Below, piece after piece: positions 1 to 17,900 of a DNA stretch of 64,000 bases. The DNA lies in the NCBI GenBank assembly GCA_013433145.1, contig CM024174.1, positions 1,475,083 to 1,539,082 of the forward strand, given 5' to 3'. The translations under genes were made by a program, and so were the position numbers. Source of the DNA: Ascaris suum. Its lineage: Eukaryota > Nematoda > Chromadorea > Rhabditida > Ascarididae. Numbering within the stretch: the stretch's first letter is position 1; each line of letters opens with the position of its first letter. The notes under the pieces are model-generated. The model did no database searches. It saw only the letters and a program-made list of their open reading frames with translations, and had not been told where the DNA came from.

Positions 1-600
1 ATCATTGTCCATCTATCAATTTTTTACTAGTACTAGTACTGTTAATTTGAAATTACATTTTTAACTCGATGATTCAAATGACTGCAATTTTCAATTCGAT
101 GAGCACATTTGGAGAGTCTCTGATAGGAAGATAATATGCTGGCACATAGTCGAGGTGGCGTTATAAGGTCTAGGAGGAGAGAGGATAGTATGAGCAAATG
201 ACCGATTGCCGCATGAAGCGTTGAGGGAGCAAGCGGTCAACCCTCTAAGGGTCATCCGTCTTCAGTGGAATATTTCCTCGAGAATACCTGTGCACACATC
301 ACAATATGACCATCGGGCGTTGTTATTGCTATTCTCCGAAAATCGTTACGATTCTCTCATCTGCACTAAAGCATTTAGCAATCATTGTCTCTCATCCTAC
401 TCCTCTGTATCAATTATTTTACTTGTAGCTAGTACTGTTATTTGAAGTGGCTAACATTTCCGCTAACCCGAAATTCAAAAATGACGATGCAGCGTTTTTC
501 AATTCATTTTTAGGGGGAGGGGAGGTGAAAATGATAGAGAAGCTGCAGATTGTGATTTTTTGGAGATTGCTCTCTGATAGGAAGATAATATGCTGAAGAA
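1..600. repeat. Diverged direct duplication at the left edge
   Basis: Two segments resemble each other: about 1-145 and about 382-598. Both begin with atcattgtc, then a caatt/ttttac stretch, share ctagtactgtta, and end with an almost identical block containing ctctgataggaagataatat (first near 117-140, second near 571-594). The material between them is less AT-rich than the flanks and has an open frame (206-445, plus), but I recognise no protein in it. This is an old low-copy tandem or dispersed repeat of unknown family. Confidence 0.5.
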
Positions 601-3087
601 GTAGATTGATGAAAAAAAGCATTGAATTTCTAAGCTTAAAATAAGTAAATAGGTACTTCTCTCACAGATATATTTCTAAGTAACTCAACGAATAGATAGG
701 TAATTATCCTCGAATTACGAATTCTCTTCCAATTAAATGTGCTAAATATTCGAATAGATATATTATTTTTTCAATATTTTTCTATAATTTCTTTGAATTT
801 ATAATTATCATATACGATAAATATTGATAATTTTATCTTTATTAAATAATTACAAAAATAAATTTAACTATTTTTAAATTTTAGTAAAAAATCATCAAGT
901 TTTAAAAAAAAATTTTTTTTGTGAGAGTTTTTATTGTATCGATATATTATATATATATTTTTTAAAAATGAATCTACAATTATCATATTCATTTCTATAG
1001 GAAATAAATATTCGAAGATCCAATATCTTTAAATAATCACTCATATTTACTGCATTTTAAGTAAAATTGTTCTATTAGTAGTTGTAATCTTAGTTTAGAT
1101 GAAAATAATGATATTCGATTTATTCTCGATTTTATTTATTCTATTTCATAGATCGTCAAAGCCTTATGACTATTTAACTATTTAGGAATATTTTATGCTT
1201 TGCCGCAATCGAAAACGCTTCTCATAGAAGTTGAAAACTTTTAAAGAAAACTAAAATTAGGAAACGTTTTAGCAAATCGACAAAGAAAAATTCGCATGAA
1301 AACAAAATACTCTCCTTATTAAGTTATTTAAATCCACGGATTACTCTTTGATTCATGCAGAATCAATCGTAAAATTCGCCGTTGACGAATCCACTTTATT
1401 ATTGGAAGATTAGGATAGAAATGGGACCGTTGTTGAGGATGTTTGCCGATTTATTGACGATATTGAGTAAATGGAATATATGCGAGTAATAGTATATTTC
1501 TTTTTTATATGGAAATGAAAGTGAAATGAAATACTTATATGTAATATTTTATTCATAATATAAAATATATAAAGTAAAATATATACTAGAAGTAAAATTT
1601 GTGGAGTTCCACTTAACCTAACAGTTATATATACTTTCAAATAGAGGGCGGATAGTATTAGAATTGTAAGTGCCGACTATTAATAATCGTATATGTTAAT
1701 CCAATAATATATTATTTAAATTATTACTATCAGTTGAATTTATTGCTCTCGAATTATTACTTAAATAAAATTGTGAAATAAAATATTTTTTGCTATATTT
1801 TTGATGATATGGTGATAATTAAATCTCTATCATCAATAAAAACAATTCTCTCAACTAACTATCCGAACTATTGGCAATTCTATGAAATTTGCTGATATTG
1901 AAATTGCCACTTATGAAGGCATATTCTAAATATATGGATTGCAAACAAAATATATAAGGGAACTAAGAAAAATATGTATGTGAAAAAATAGTGGTTTAGT
2001 TTCTTTGGGGTAAAATCAAAGAGGGAATAAAGCGTCAGGGTCGACGCTCTGTGGGTGGTAATTAGGGATCGCGTGCGATCGGCCCATTACCGACGATAAG
2101 ACCACATCTACAGCACGTCGTAAACCAGACTACAATATCCTGTCTAACAGGAAACATCGTTGTATTGACCATTTGCGTATCCGTAATACATTCGCTTCTG
2201 AGTCATCCGTTCTTTTAGCTAATGACTATCCGCGCATCAAATTATCGATCATTTTATCCATCTGGAGAATACGAGAGTAAATTGCAAAAAAAAAAAAAAA
2301 ATTATTTAAAAAAACTCACATCTAAATTTATTAAAAATTAGATTTATTCACTTTCAATGCCACAAAAATTTACGACGAAATTTTAGTCGATTCTATCAGT
2401 AAAAATTCGATTTCAACTCTTTTTTTCATCAGATATAAGTCCGATGATCGCGAAACTATCTTTAGCTCAAAAAAAAAAAATTGCCCATATTTTCTTAATT
2501 CTTAGGGTTTTTTTTTGCATTTTTTTCTAAAATATTGGAAAAAAGTCTCTCTAATTTCAAATGAGATCCAATTTTTCATTTTCTTAAATTTCAGTGGTGG
2601 AGATTCTGGAAATTTTTCTTCAAAAATTGCATCATTTAATAAATCTATCTAAACGGAGAACAAATGCAAAATAAAGTTGTTTCCTATTTGCTATCCTATC
2701 GTCACATTTGTTCGAAATAAAAATACGAGAAAATTGTACAGTAGATTAAAAAACGTTAATCCTTAACGATGAGATCTTTTTCGTTACCTATTGAGCCAAG
2801 CAGATAGCTGCACCTAGTTCACTAGCACTCCTCTCCTTACTCCTCCCTCCCCCCCCCCCCCTCCTCCCTCAACTCCTCTCCGCTTCCACCAACATCCCTC
2901 TTTCAATTCCATCGCCAGTACTTGCCATCATGCAAATATCTATCCTTAGTAGCTGTTTTGCAATATACAACCTCGAAGAATTCGCCCTTAAAACAAAAAA
3001 AAAAATGACTCGTTAATTTTTTTTAGAACAATTTAAAAACCTATAAAATGAATCGCTCTTTCAATAGTTGAAAAATTTTCCAACAAA
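600..3087. other. AT-rich spacer, no gene recognised
   Basis: Mostly A/T homopolymer-rich sequence without a convincing coding exon on either strand. Two local exceptions: a GC-richer block at about 2030-2210 with nested hairpins (listed separately), and a pyrimidine stretch at about 2820-2890 containing a C run (2849-2861). Confidence 0.6.
2032..2091. other. Two adjacent hairpins in a GC-rich island
   Basis: GCGTC at 2032-2036 pairs with GACGC at 2043-2047. Next, GGTAAT at 2057-2062 pairs with ATTACC at 2086-2091 and encloses GATCGC (2067-2072) pairing with GCGATC (2075-2080). The island (about 2030-2210) is clearly GC-richer than its surroundings. It could be a structured non-coding RNA, a transposon terminus or chance. 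No tRNA or known RNA family was recognised. Confidence 0.35.
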
Positions 3088-3228
3088 ATATGAAATACTT
3101 TGTTTTAAGTTTTAAGTTTTCCGGAAAAATGAAATACTTTAAGTTAAGTTTTCCGGAAAAATGAAATACTTTAAGTTAAGTTTTCCGGAAAAATGAAATA
3201 CTTTAAGTTAAGTTTTCCGGAAAAAAAA
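3088..3228. repeat. 32-base tandem repeat, about four copies
   Basis: The unit runs from gaaatacttt through aagttaag to ttttccggaaaa. Copies start at about 3092, 3131, 3163 and 3195. The last three are spaced exactly 32 bases; the first is 7 bases longer because of an extra ttttaag. Copies are nearly identical, so the array is recent. Confidence 0.85.
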
Positions 3229-5150
3229 TTTTGTACATTTCCACTACGGTAATAAATCATTGGATGATATTTTTTAAAAAAAAATCTAATGAATTGACAC
3301 TGATTGAGATGTAAATTAGGATGATCATTAAGTGAAATTTTTTAATACATAAGAAATGATGTCGAAAAAATTTTTTTTTTCTCAGCACTACAATAAAAAT
3401 TTCAATGATTCATTTGGGTCGTATTGCGGAAAACGCATAGAAATGTTCGATTGATGAACAAAAGCACGAAGTGCGTTTCTTTTTTTTTTTTTTGCTGTTA
3501 TTTTTTTGTATTGCTTTAAAAACAATGTGTTTTTTTTTTTGTTTGGATGAATGCCCTAACATTTGACAATCTCAATAATTAATCCTATTAATGTGCCGTG
3601 ATTTTCAGTAATTTTTTCTTTTTTTGAATTTTTTAACACACTAATAACCATCGGTTTATTTTATTATTTACAAAATTTCTTTTATTAAACGTATAATATG
3701 TTGTGCTAATAAATCTCATTAGAGAGATATGCGAGAAATGAATAGAATTATGAATAGATTAATAGAATAAAAAATAAAATAAAAGATAATAATATCGAGA
3801 AATAATGAAAGAAAAAGAGAGTCATTATTGTTTATCGTTTTGAAATTTTTATTTAATAGTGAAGAAAAGAATTCGATTTTAAGTCAATAATAATAGCCTT
3901 AAATATTTCAATTAAATTGATCAATAGTATTATTATTGAAGAAGTGAAAGCAGAGTAAAATTTCACGAAAAAATTAATAAATATTATCGAAAAAAAATAA
4001 TAATAATTAGTAATCATCGCTAAAATATAGCACAATGAAACCGGAAATAGAATGCAACATATAAGAAAGAAGTGAAGTTGGAATAATAGGCAGCTCGTGT
4101 CGAAGTTAGTGTGTAAGCTTTAAACACACAGCTGACCAACGGCAATAGCATCAATGACAAATATGTTGCCAGTAAAAAAGAAAAAAGATAGCGTAACCTC
4201 TGTTAGCCGCTTTTTCGTTGCCTCATCGTTATCATAGCAGATTCGATGTAACATTTGACTAACACATTTCTTCTTGAGACATTACTTGGACTAACAATAT
4301 TATTTGCATATTTTATTTTAGTATTAAGAAAAAAAAATCACTAAATGCATTTGCAAATTTTATGAGAAATCGTTTGCAAATTATGCAAATTTCAGAAGTG
4401 ACTTCTATCATATAATGAGCATAGGAAAGGGAGTGACCAAAAACAGTAGAGATAGTGACCAAAAGAAATTTCACGATGAAAAAAGTGGAAATGACCAATT
4501 CCTCTTCGTTTAGACTATGAAGTTGAGCTAAAATAAGATTGCAGCGGAAATAATGCAAATAACAATGAGGATTGTGTTGATTGAAAATTTTAAAATGACC
4601 ATTCAAAATTTTCTGAATGACCACTGGTCGAAATTCAACTAACACATCTCACCTAAAACATTCATAGACTCTACAATGTGGACTAAACTAAATTAATTAG
4701 AAAATTGAAGCATAATTTTTAGATTATAGTTTAGAAAATTCCAATTAAATCGATACAATAGACTATCTCATGTAAGAAATTCTCATAAAGAATAAATTTT
4801 TGATAATTTTATATACCGTTAACGCATTCATAGCTTATACTCGTTTGTTTTAGTGAAATCAAACAATACATATACAACACTAAAGCAAAAATTTCATCAA
4901 TATTTATGCTCTAACTTATATCTAAACGAGATTAGAGTTCGTATAAAATGATTACATCAAATTACATGTACTTTTATCTGAATCATAATACAGATTGATA
5001 TAATCCATTGCAATTTCAACCGCTCTAATTAAAATTTTCAATTATCTCAAAATGAATTTTATTCATTAAAAAAAGAATCGATTAACATTAACATATGATA
5101 GAAATGCATAAAAATTTGCATATGCATAAAATGCGTATGCAAATTTCTCA
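3229..5150. other. AT-rich spacer, no gene recognised
   Basis: No supported exon. At about 4430-4625 the hexamer TGACCA or its TGACC core occurs five times (near 4435, 4457, 4492, 4596 and 4619); noted only as a local motif cluster. This sequence lies downstream of the 3' end of the minus-strand coiled-coil gene. Confidence 0.55.
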
Positions 5151-5165
5151 TTTATTATATTTATT
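5151..5165 (-). promoter_or_regulatory. Candidate poly(A) signals of the coiled-coil gene
   Basis: TTTATT occurs on the plus strand at 5151-5156 and 5160-5165, giving two AATAAA hexamers on the minus strand about 160 bases past the stop codon at 5327. If used, the (TA)n array at 5182-5307 would lie inside the 3' UTR. Confidence 0.35.
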
Positions 5166-5178
5166 GCATAAAATTAAA

Positions 5179-5309
<131 letters not shown>

Positions 5310-5326
5310 TAAAAATTAAAATAACA

Positions 5327-10990
<5,664 letters not shown>

Positions 10991-11998
10991 CGAAACGTAA
11001 TCAAATGGCCAAATGCATTATCACGCTAATGGATTTTTCCACATTCATCTATGCATCATTGAACAATTCACTTCACCATTTTGTCGTCACCTCTTTAAAC
11101 GAATATAATTTACCTTTACAAGGTGTAGACCTTCTTAAGCGTCACCTCAAATATCATAAACACACTTAACTGAAATTAAATCCTAATATTTTCATCACGT
11201 TTTCATGCTGTAATATTTGAATAATTCAAAATTTTTTGCGCGAACGAGGCACATTTGAAATTCTAATTCGAGGGAATTTTGAGTATTATCCACTGCTTAC
11301 CGATTGCACCTAGCGCGAGTTCGACGACGGAGAGTGGGGATTTGATGGCTTGTCGGATTTTTAAAGATGGTGGTGTGGTTTTCAAGTCCAAAGAGGGAGA
11401 AGTTCTATCCTGAAGTACCATTTCGAAGGAGTATTGGCTATATCAGGATATGTGGTTTGAATAATTTTCCACCTCATCGAGAGTTTTGAAAAGATTCTCC
11501 GATGGGTGATTTCTTCAAAGCTTAGGTCACTGGTATTGTAGATATCATCCCTGCTTGCGGGAGTGAAATTTTAAGGCGGAATTGTTTTCTTGTCTTTGAC
11601 CGAGGAGGGTTTTCCTTACTTCGAGATGCGTCTTTTTCCCCATTTTTTGAGAATTTTCAAGTATGATTAGCATGCTTAGCCGTCTTGATGCTGCTGCCAT
11701 TCACTAAAGCGGCTAAGGGGGAGGAAGGGAGGACACGGATAAAGGGAAGGGAAGGGGATGAGGGATGAAGTGCAATTCCGTGCAACTATGAACTATATGG
11801 CCCTTTTTTGCTCATCAATAAGATGAATTTCAGGTCACCCTCATTCACCTATATGCAAATTTGAGAAATTTGCATATTCATTCATACATATTTGTCGCAT
11901 TGATTGTCGATGTCACTGAGAATATATTTGACATTTATTGAGCGAAAACGACGTTTACCTTGTTGTCTACATTTTTTTTTTCAAATTGTTTTATAGCA
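10991..11998. promoter_or_regulatory. Shared intergenic region of a divergent gene pair
   Basis: About 1 kb separates the ATG of the minus-strand coiled-coil gene (10990) from the ATG of the plus-strand Cdt2 gene (11999). Both promoters and 5' UTRs should lie here, possibly as a bidirectional promoter. A purine-rich G stretch occurs at about 11712-11765. No TATA box or other specific element can be assigned with confidence. Inference from gene orientation only. Confidence 0.4.
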
Positions 11999-14900
11999 AT
12001 GCATACTCGAAGGATCCGGCAAGGATTAAGGCCACCTCGTGTTCCAGAATGTTATTTTGCACAATTCTGTTCGCAGAGAGCAATTAGCTTACAGGTATGA
12101 TTTTCGGATAATGCAGATGCTTAGGTAAATCTTTTCCGGCTTTAACGTAGTTTTATTTCAAGATCACGCTAAAACTGCTGTCATGAGGCATCCTTGTGTC
12201 TCTTTCCCTTCCGTCTTCGCTTTTCCCCTTCCATTTGCCCTCCCCTTTTTCCTGCTTCTGCCCTCTTCTCTATCCTCTCTTCTCTCTCCTTCTCTTCCTC
12301 CTTTCCCCTCCACCACGTTTTTCCTTCTCCGTCTTTTCCTTACTGTCTTCCTCTTCCCATACTTCTTCCCCCCGGTTTGCTGTCGCTTTCTTTGTTGATG
12401 TTTCAAGGTTAATATGTTAAATAAGAGTCAAGTCATCGATGACAAACGTGCAACGCTTGAAAAGCCATATATGGTCTAAAAATAGATTGGTCCTTCCCAA
12501 GTGGGTTGCAAACTCGTGATTCTAATATTCTTTTTATTCACCTTCGGTTTCTCCTTCTCATCCTTTCTTCCTTATGGAGGGCTGTCAAATTAAACCTACA
12601 TTATTAGTTCACCTTTATAAAATAGTTTAATGACAAAATACGGGGATATTTTTTGAATTGATAATTTTAGTGATAATTAACCAATGAATATAATCTTTTA
12701 ATTATAGGTGCCATTCGTTTGTTGTCGCTTCAGTCCTGAACTTACTAACGAGAGTTTATTGGCTTTGGGCAATGAAGCTGGAGTTGTTTTCTTAGCTGAC
12801 GTTAGAAATATCAGCGATGATAACAATTTGTTCAAGAAAGGTTAGTCAACTTATCATTCTTTGACTTATCTGTGGTAGAAGTTGGTGAGGGGAAGGGTGG
12901 AGGGGAGGAGGGGGAGGGGGGTAGGTGAAGGGAGGTACATCGACAGGTAAATCGGTGGTCGTGATCTGTCGTCACGCTATTTGTCTACCTGGCGCCCAGA
13001 ATAAGATCCCCCAATAGGAAAGAGGTTATTTCCTTGTATTCTGTCTTCCAGCCCGATCTTAAATTGTAATGGAGATGTTAAAGTGATATTTCAGCAGTGT
13101 TTGTGGATGTTGGTTGTGTGTTGGATATGGATTTCTTGCGTGGACGATCATCGCATCTAGTGGTCATCTCTGGTCATTCAAATGTCACTTTATGGGACGT
13201 CGAAAAAGGCATTGACTTATTACAGTTCATCGGTCATGAGGGTTCCGTTCGAGCTCTTGCCATCTCCAAAGACTCCCCAGGTATATATAGACATTTCATC
13301 AAGATTTAAAGGGAGGAGGGAGGTTGGTTTGGGGGGGGGGGGGGGGTAACAAATGACTATTTTAACTTGATTTTCAAATTTGCGATGAAGATTCTTTCAA
13401 GATTTCCTCTTAGCTAATATTGTAAACTTTGGTCATGAGTATATAGCTGCTAGCTTTTGAAGAAGTAACCTGTGAGAGGCTATAAAGTTTTGATATTCTC
13501 TTCCATATGAATATCATAGTATAATTTCTTATCGGAAAATAATATACAAAATGATTTCGAAAATGGCCCAAATATCGTGGAGTTTATAAAAATATTCTGT
13601 ATTGTAGCGGTCGGAAAAAATTGAAAATATTTTCACACTACAATAGAGGGAGACTTCTCTTCTAAATAATTTTTATTTTTTAGTAGACAAAGTGGCAATT
13701 AATGACCCTCTTAAATGCTCCAAATGAGTGCAGTCATTAAGTTGATAATTTTTTCAAGAATTTTTTTTTAAATTGGAATTTTTTCCTCTATAATTAAATA
13801 GGATTTTTAGAATGTATAAAAAAAAACTCACTCATAGTTTCATCTAATAATTATAATTTTTATCTCAAATAAAAATATTGAATAATTATAAATGACAAAA
13901 TTGTAGATATATTTGCGACCGGTGCACGAGACGGGACAATTTGCATATGGGATCAACGTGAAAAACCGAAACGTGGTATGAAGGTTGAGCCGACTAGTAT
14001 AGTCACATCGGCGCATATGGCTCGTTCTAGTGATGGTAGATGTTTCTTTTAATTAAATTTTTATTCTATCTTATGAAAATTTTTTCTTCAGAAATTTGTT
14101 GTCATTTGGATTATTAGCGTTTGCATATGTAGGCAGTCCTTTCCTGTGAAAGCTTCGAAAGACTTATGGCACGTTTTTGGTGATTCACATTCTGTTAAGA
14201 CAGTTATATTTAGAAACAAGTGGCCCGACCCTCCTCCCTCCTCCCTCCTTCCCGTCCTCTCCCCTCTCCATGCTCTTCTTTCTAGCGGTATTTCCTTGAT
14301 TCGGCATATCCGACAAAGGTTGAGATTCAGGACTGTCGTCCACTGTTGAAGAGTCAAGAGCTTGGTACTTGCAAGTAAAGTCTTAGAATGCAGAAAAGAA
14401 AACGAGAGAGGTCTTTTTGTTGTCGTTTTGGACACATCATAGTCCTCCTCCATAAACATGAAAAAGCCTTTTCCTTTTTGTGCTTCAATTGACGAAGGGC
14501 TTGGCAAGGAGCGTTGATGTGATGTATATGAGAGGGAGAGAAAAGGGGAACTAAAGGATTATACGTCGCACAGTGGTATAATTGACGTAGGCAATAAGAA
14601 AGAATTGCTTAGACTATAGTTTTGTTTTTGTTTCAGTGAGCCTATCGGCATCTAAAAGGAGGACATCATTAAAGACGAAAATGGAATCAAAAGGAATCAC
14701 ATCGTTGGCATTTTTGGATGCAAATACGCTCATATCGGCTTCCACTTCATGCCAAACGTTTTTTTTTCGAATATTTGATTAGTATTTTGGCTGAAATTAT
14801 TTATGCGTTTGAATGCTTAGAATGAATATATGAGAAATATGTAAATTGCATGGCCTATATTCGTCCTTTTAAAATTCTGTCTAAGCGTCGTTTGATAGAA

Positions 14901-17900
14901 AAGTCATCTTGGTGCAGTATAGTTAATAAATCTCTTATTAAATTTGATGAAATTATAGAACGATCGGAATTTTTTGAGGGAAGAAATTGCTTCAAAAAAT
15001 AAAAATAAAGTCAGCAAAAAATCAAAATTGCATACTTCCTTTTCGCATTTCCTCAGTCGTCATCTATCTCCTCAACGTCAGCGATCGCTACACCGAATAA
15101 TCGAAAAATATTTCCAGTCGTATCTAAGATGTTCAATTATGCTTGAGGAAAACGTTTTGTATATCTGGCCAATTTGTAGTTGTTTAATGTTTTCTTCGCT
15201 ACTTACCGTCTTTCAGATTTTTCCTCCTTTTTTTCCTCACCTTGCCATTTCCGGCTCTTTCATCCTGACCGGTGTGCGATTTCATTGATATGAGAGATCG
15301 TTTAGGGGTGTACTATTTCGAGATCTACGCTACTGGGGAAGCAATTTACCAGTAAGAACACTCACTTATCCGACTTCATCGGCTAAACGTGATTTCGGTA
15401 TGTGCATCATATTTTATTTTACATAAACATATGTGTTTATATGCGCCACAAAAGCTGAATGAATCTTTTAAAAAAAAGATTTGTGGTCACTCGGTGCTTA
15501 TAAGAATGACCAATTTTTGATCTGTGGTCACCAGTTTTTGAGGTTGTCGTTATTCATGTAGTGATTTTAGAATTTATGGGGGAGGAGGGGAGAACTAGTG
15601 GGGGTTTAAATTACAAGAATGAAGTTTTCTATTTCTGCATAAATCAGCGATCGATCGAATAAATATTTGATCTGTTTTGGTTAATCTGTGTTTTTGCAAA
15701 TTACAATTATAAAAACGCATTATGATGACAACACCAACACTGCACGTCCGAATGTGTCTATATGTGCATGGCGGTGTCTGTGTGTGTTTATCTGTTAAGA
15801 TGTTCAATTCGTTGTTGTAGAATTCAGTGGGTAACATTGTAGACAATAAGGTGGCCCTATGTCATATTTAATGCGTTTGTTTTGCGCCATTCGGGTGGCT
15901 AAGAACGATTATCTTGTCAAAGATGTTTGTTTAATTGGTCACTGACCGGTCACTTAAAACCTATTAGCATATTTTTAGGTGTTTTATTAATTTTTTAAAA
16001 TATATTTTTGGTTTGTTTATTAGCGACATTGATGAATCGTAAGTTTTATCATCAAAATAAATTAGATTAGGTGGACGGAATGAAAGAAACGTATTTGATG
16101 TCAAGCATTTTGTCACCATCCTTCGTTTCTTTCTCTGTAGAAACGTTTTCTTTCTTAATTCAGTAAATGAGTTTATTCTGAAGAGATGTATTCTAAACAC
16201 TATTTGGGAATTCAAAAAGTTGATGAAAGGAAATAGAGAAAACAACTGTATTTTGGAATACTTGTATAAATATAATTATGCATCATATAGTAAAATTTCA
16301 TCGGAAATAACCGGAAATTAAATATACTTTATCCATCATTAAATATATTGCTACTTAACTGGTGTCGTATAATCATCGTAACTTTATTCATCATTAGATG
16401 GTGGAATAAATCAGCAATAGTTGAATAAAGTTTTATTAATTGTATAGATTGGGTTTGCAAAAGATTTGAAAACAACCCACTTGGTTGTATACTAATTTAA
16501 TGCGCTTATGAGCAGAGAAACCGATAGATAAAGACATTTATAGGCGAATAATGATTGTACGAGACCTTTCTAACAGTTGTTTTCATTACGAAAAATGAAA
16601 TGATGATGTAAAAGGATTGTGAGAATGAATTCTTGGTATTGAAAAGCGATTATTGCAATACGAGCGTGGTTCGTTCGTCGAGGTTAAAATCTCATGCAGG
16701 TATCATTGTTGGAGAGAAGGGAGTGAGCTGGACACTTCTGTGCTGATAAGGGGGCTATTGTTTACATCACTTTGTTGTTTGCGACAATGGAATCACTAAT
16801 TGAGCACAATATTTCTCGATAAGTTCTAATTCAAGTTTATTTTATTTTGTAATTTGTAGTCTTTGTATTTTGAGCATAATTTTGATATATTTGCTTCACA
16901 AATGAGGCGTCTTTGGAATGCATTTTTTTTCTTTGATGTTTGTTTGTTTGTTTGTTTTTTGATTTTTTAATTCGCAATTCTTTAAAATTGAAACACTGAA
17001 TTTTGTTTTATTGATTTCTTTCAGGTGTCACATCGATATGTTTGGATCGTTATCGTTCATCGTTATTCGTTTCAACAACGGATTCATTTATATGGGAATA
17101 TGCTATAAATTCAACTAAGAATAGTCCAAGTTAGTTTTTAATGAATTCTTTTATTCTAGTTGTAACACATTTGGCATGTTTCCAATATAGAATATTTGGC
17201 ACTTTTCCAATGAAAAAATGTTTATTAAAAGAATGAAAAATTGTATAATGGAAGGGATTATTCTCTAGCAATCATCGTTATGCGTTTCGCCACTCATTTA
17301 CTGTTCTAAACGGATATATTGGTCTATTGCATAATTGATATAATTTCAAATCTTATCGAATAATGTTCATTTCTTCATTTATTTATTTGTATATAGTGCT
17401 ACCCGATAAAGTATTATATCTTCTCGTTCATCCTCTGGTTGTTCTTTCTTCAATATGAATTTATCTGCTCGTTGTTCCTTTTCCTTTCCTTTTTTCCTTG
17501 TTCCTTTCTTTTCCTATCCATGGCTTAGTGAACTCCTTCAATGAGTGGATTTTTTGAGAACGCGATTAATGTACAGTGTGAGCGGATGAAAATTTTCATT
17601 AAAAAGTTGCACCCAAAAAGATTATTTAAAAAATAATAGAAATAATATGGTTCATCTGTAGTATTTATGAAGGGAACAGTCGTTTATTTTCGTTGAATGA
17701 TGCGTGAAGCAACTGTCATTTCATTTATTGAACAACGATTTGCGCGAAAAATAGTGATAAGTAATTTTTTGAAAGTCTTGTTTAAATGCTTTTTAGTTAT
17801 TACATTTGAGTTTAAAATATGTTTAAGTTGACGTATTGCGTGGTGTTAAGCGTTCATCAGTATGTGCGTTCGATATGAAGCTATCCGCTTCACCTATATC

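Noticed and set aside
4430..4640. Cluster of TGACCA motifs as nuclear-receptor half-sites
   Set aside because: Spacing and orientation are irregular and no promoter lies near; similar motifs occur elsewhere (15.5 kb, 60.6 kb) without pattern.
14974..15288. 104-residue plus-strand open frame within the DTL gene
   Set aside because: It overlaps the intron between DTL exons 14637-14757 and 15306-15397, has no family match, and reads like T-rich intron.
15300..15350. Alternative frame VYYFEIYATGEAIYQ for DTL exon 6
   Set aside because: It ends in a stop at once. The frame starting GVLFRDLRYWG matches DTL, keeps phase with both neighbours and runs through to a good donor.
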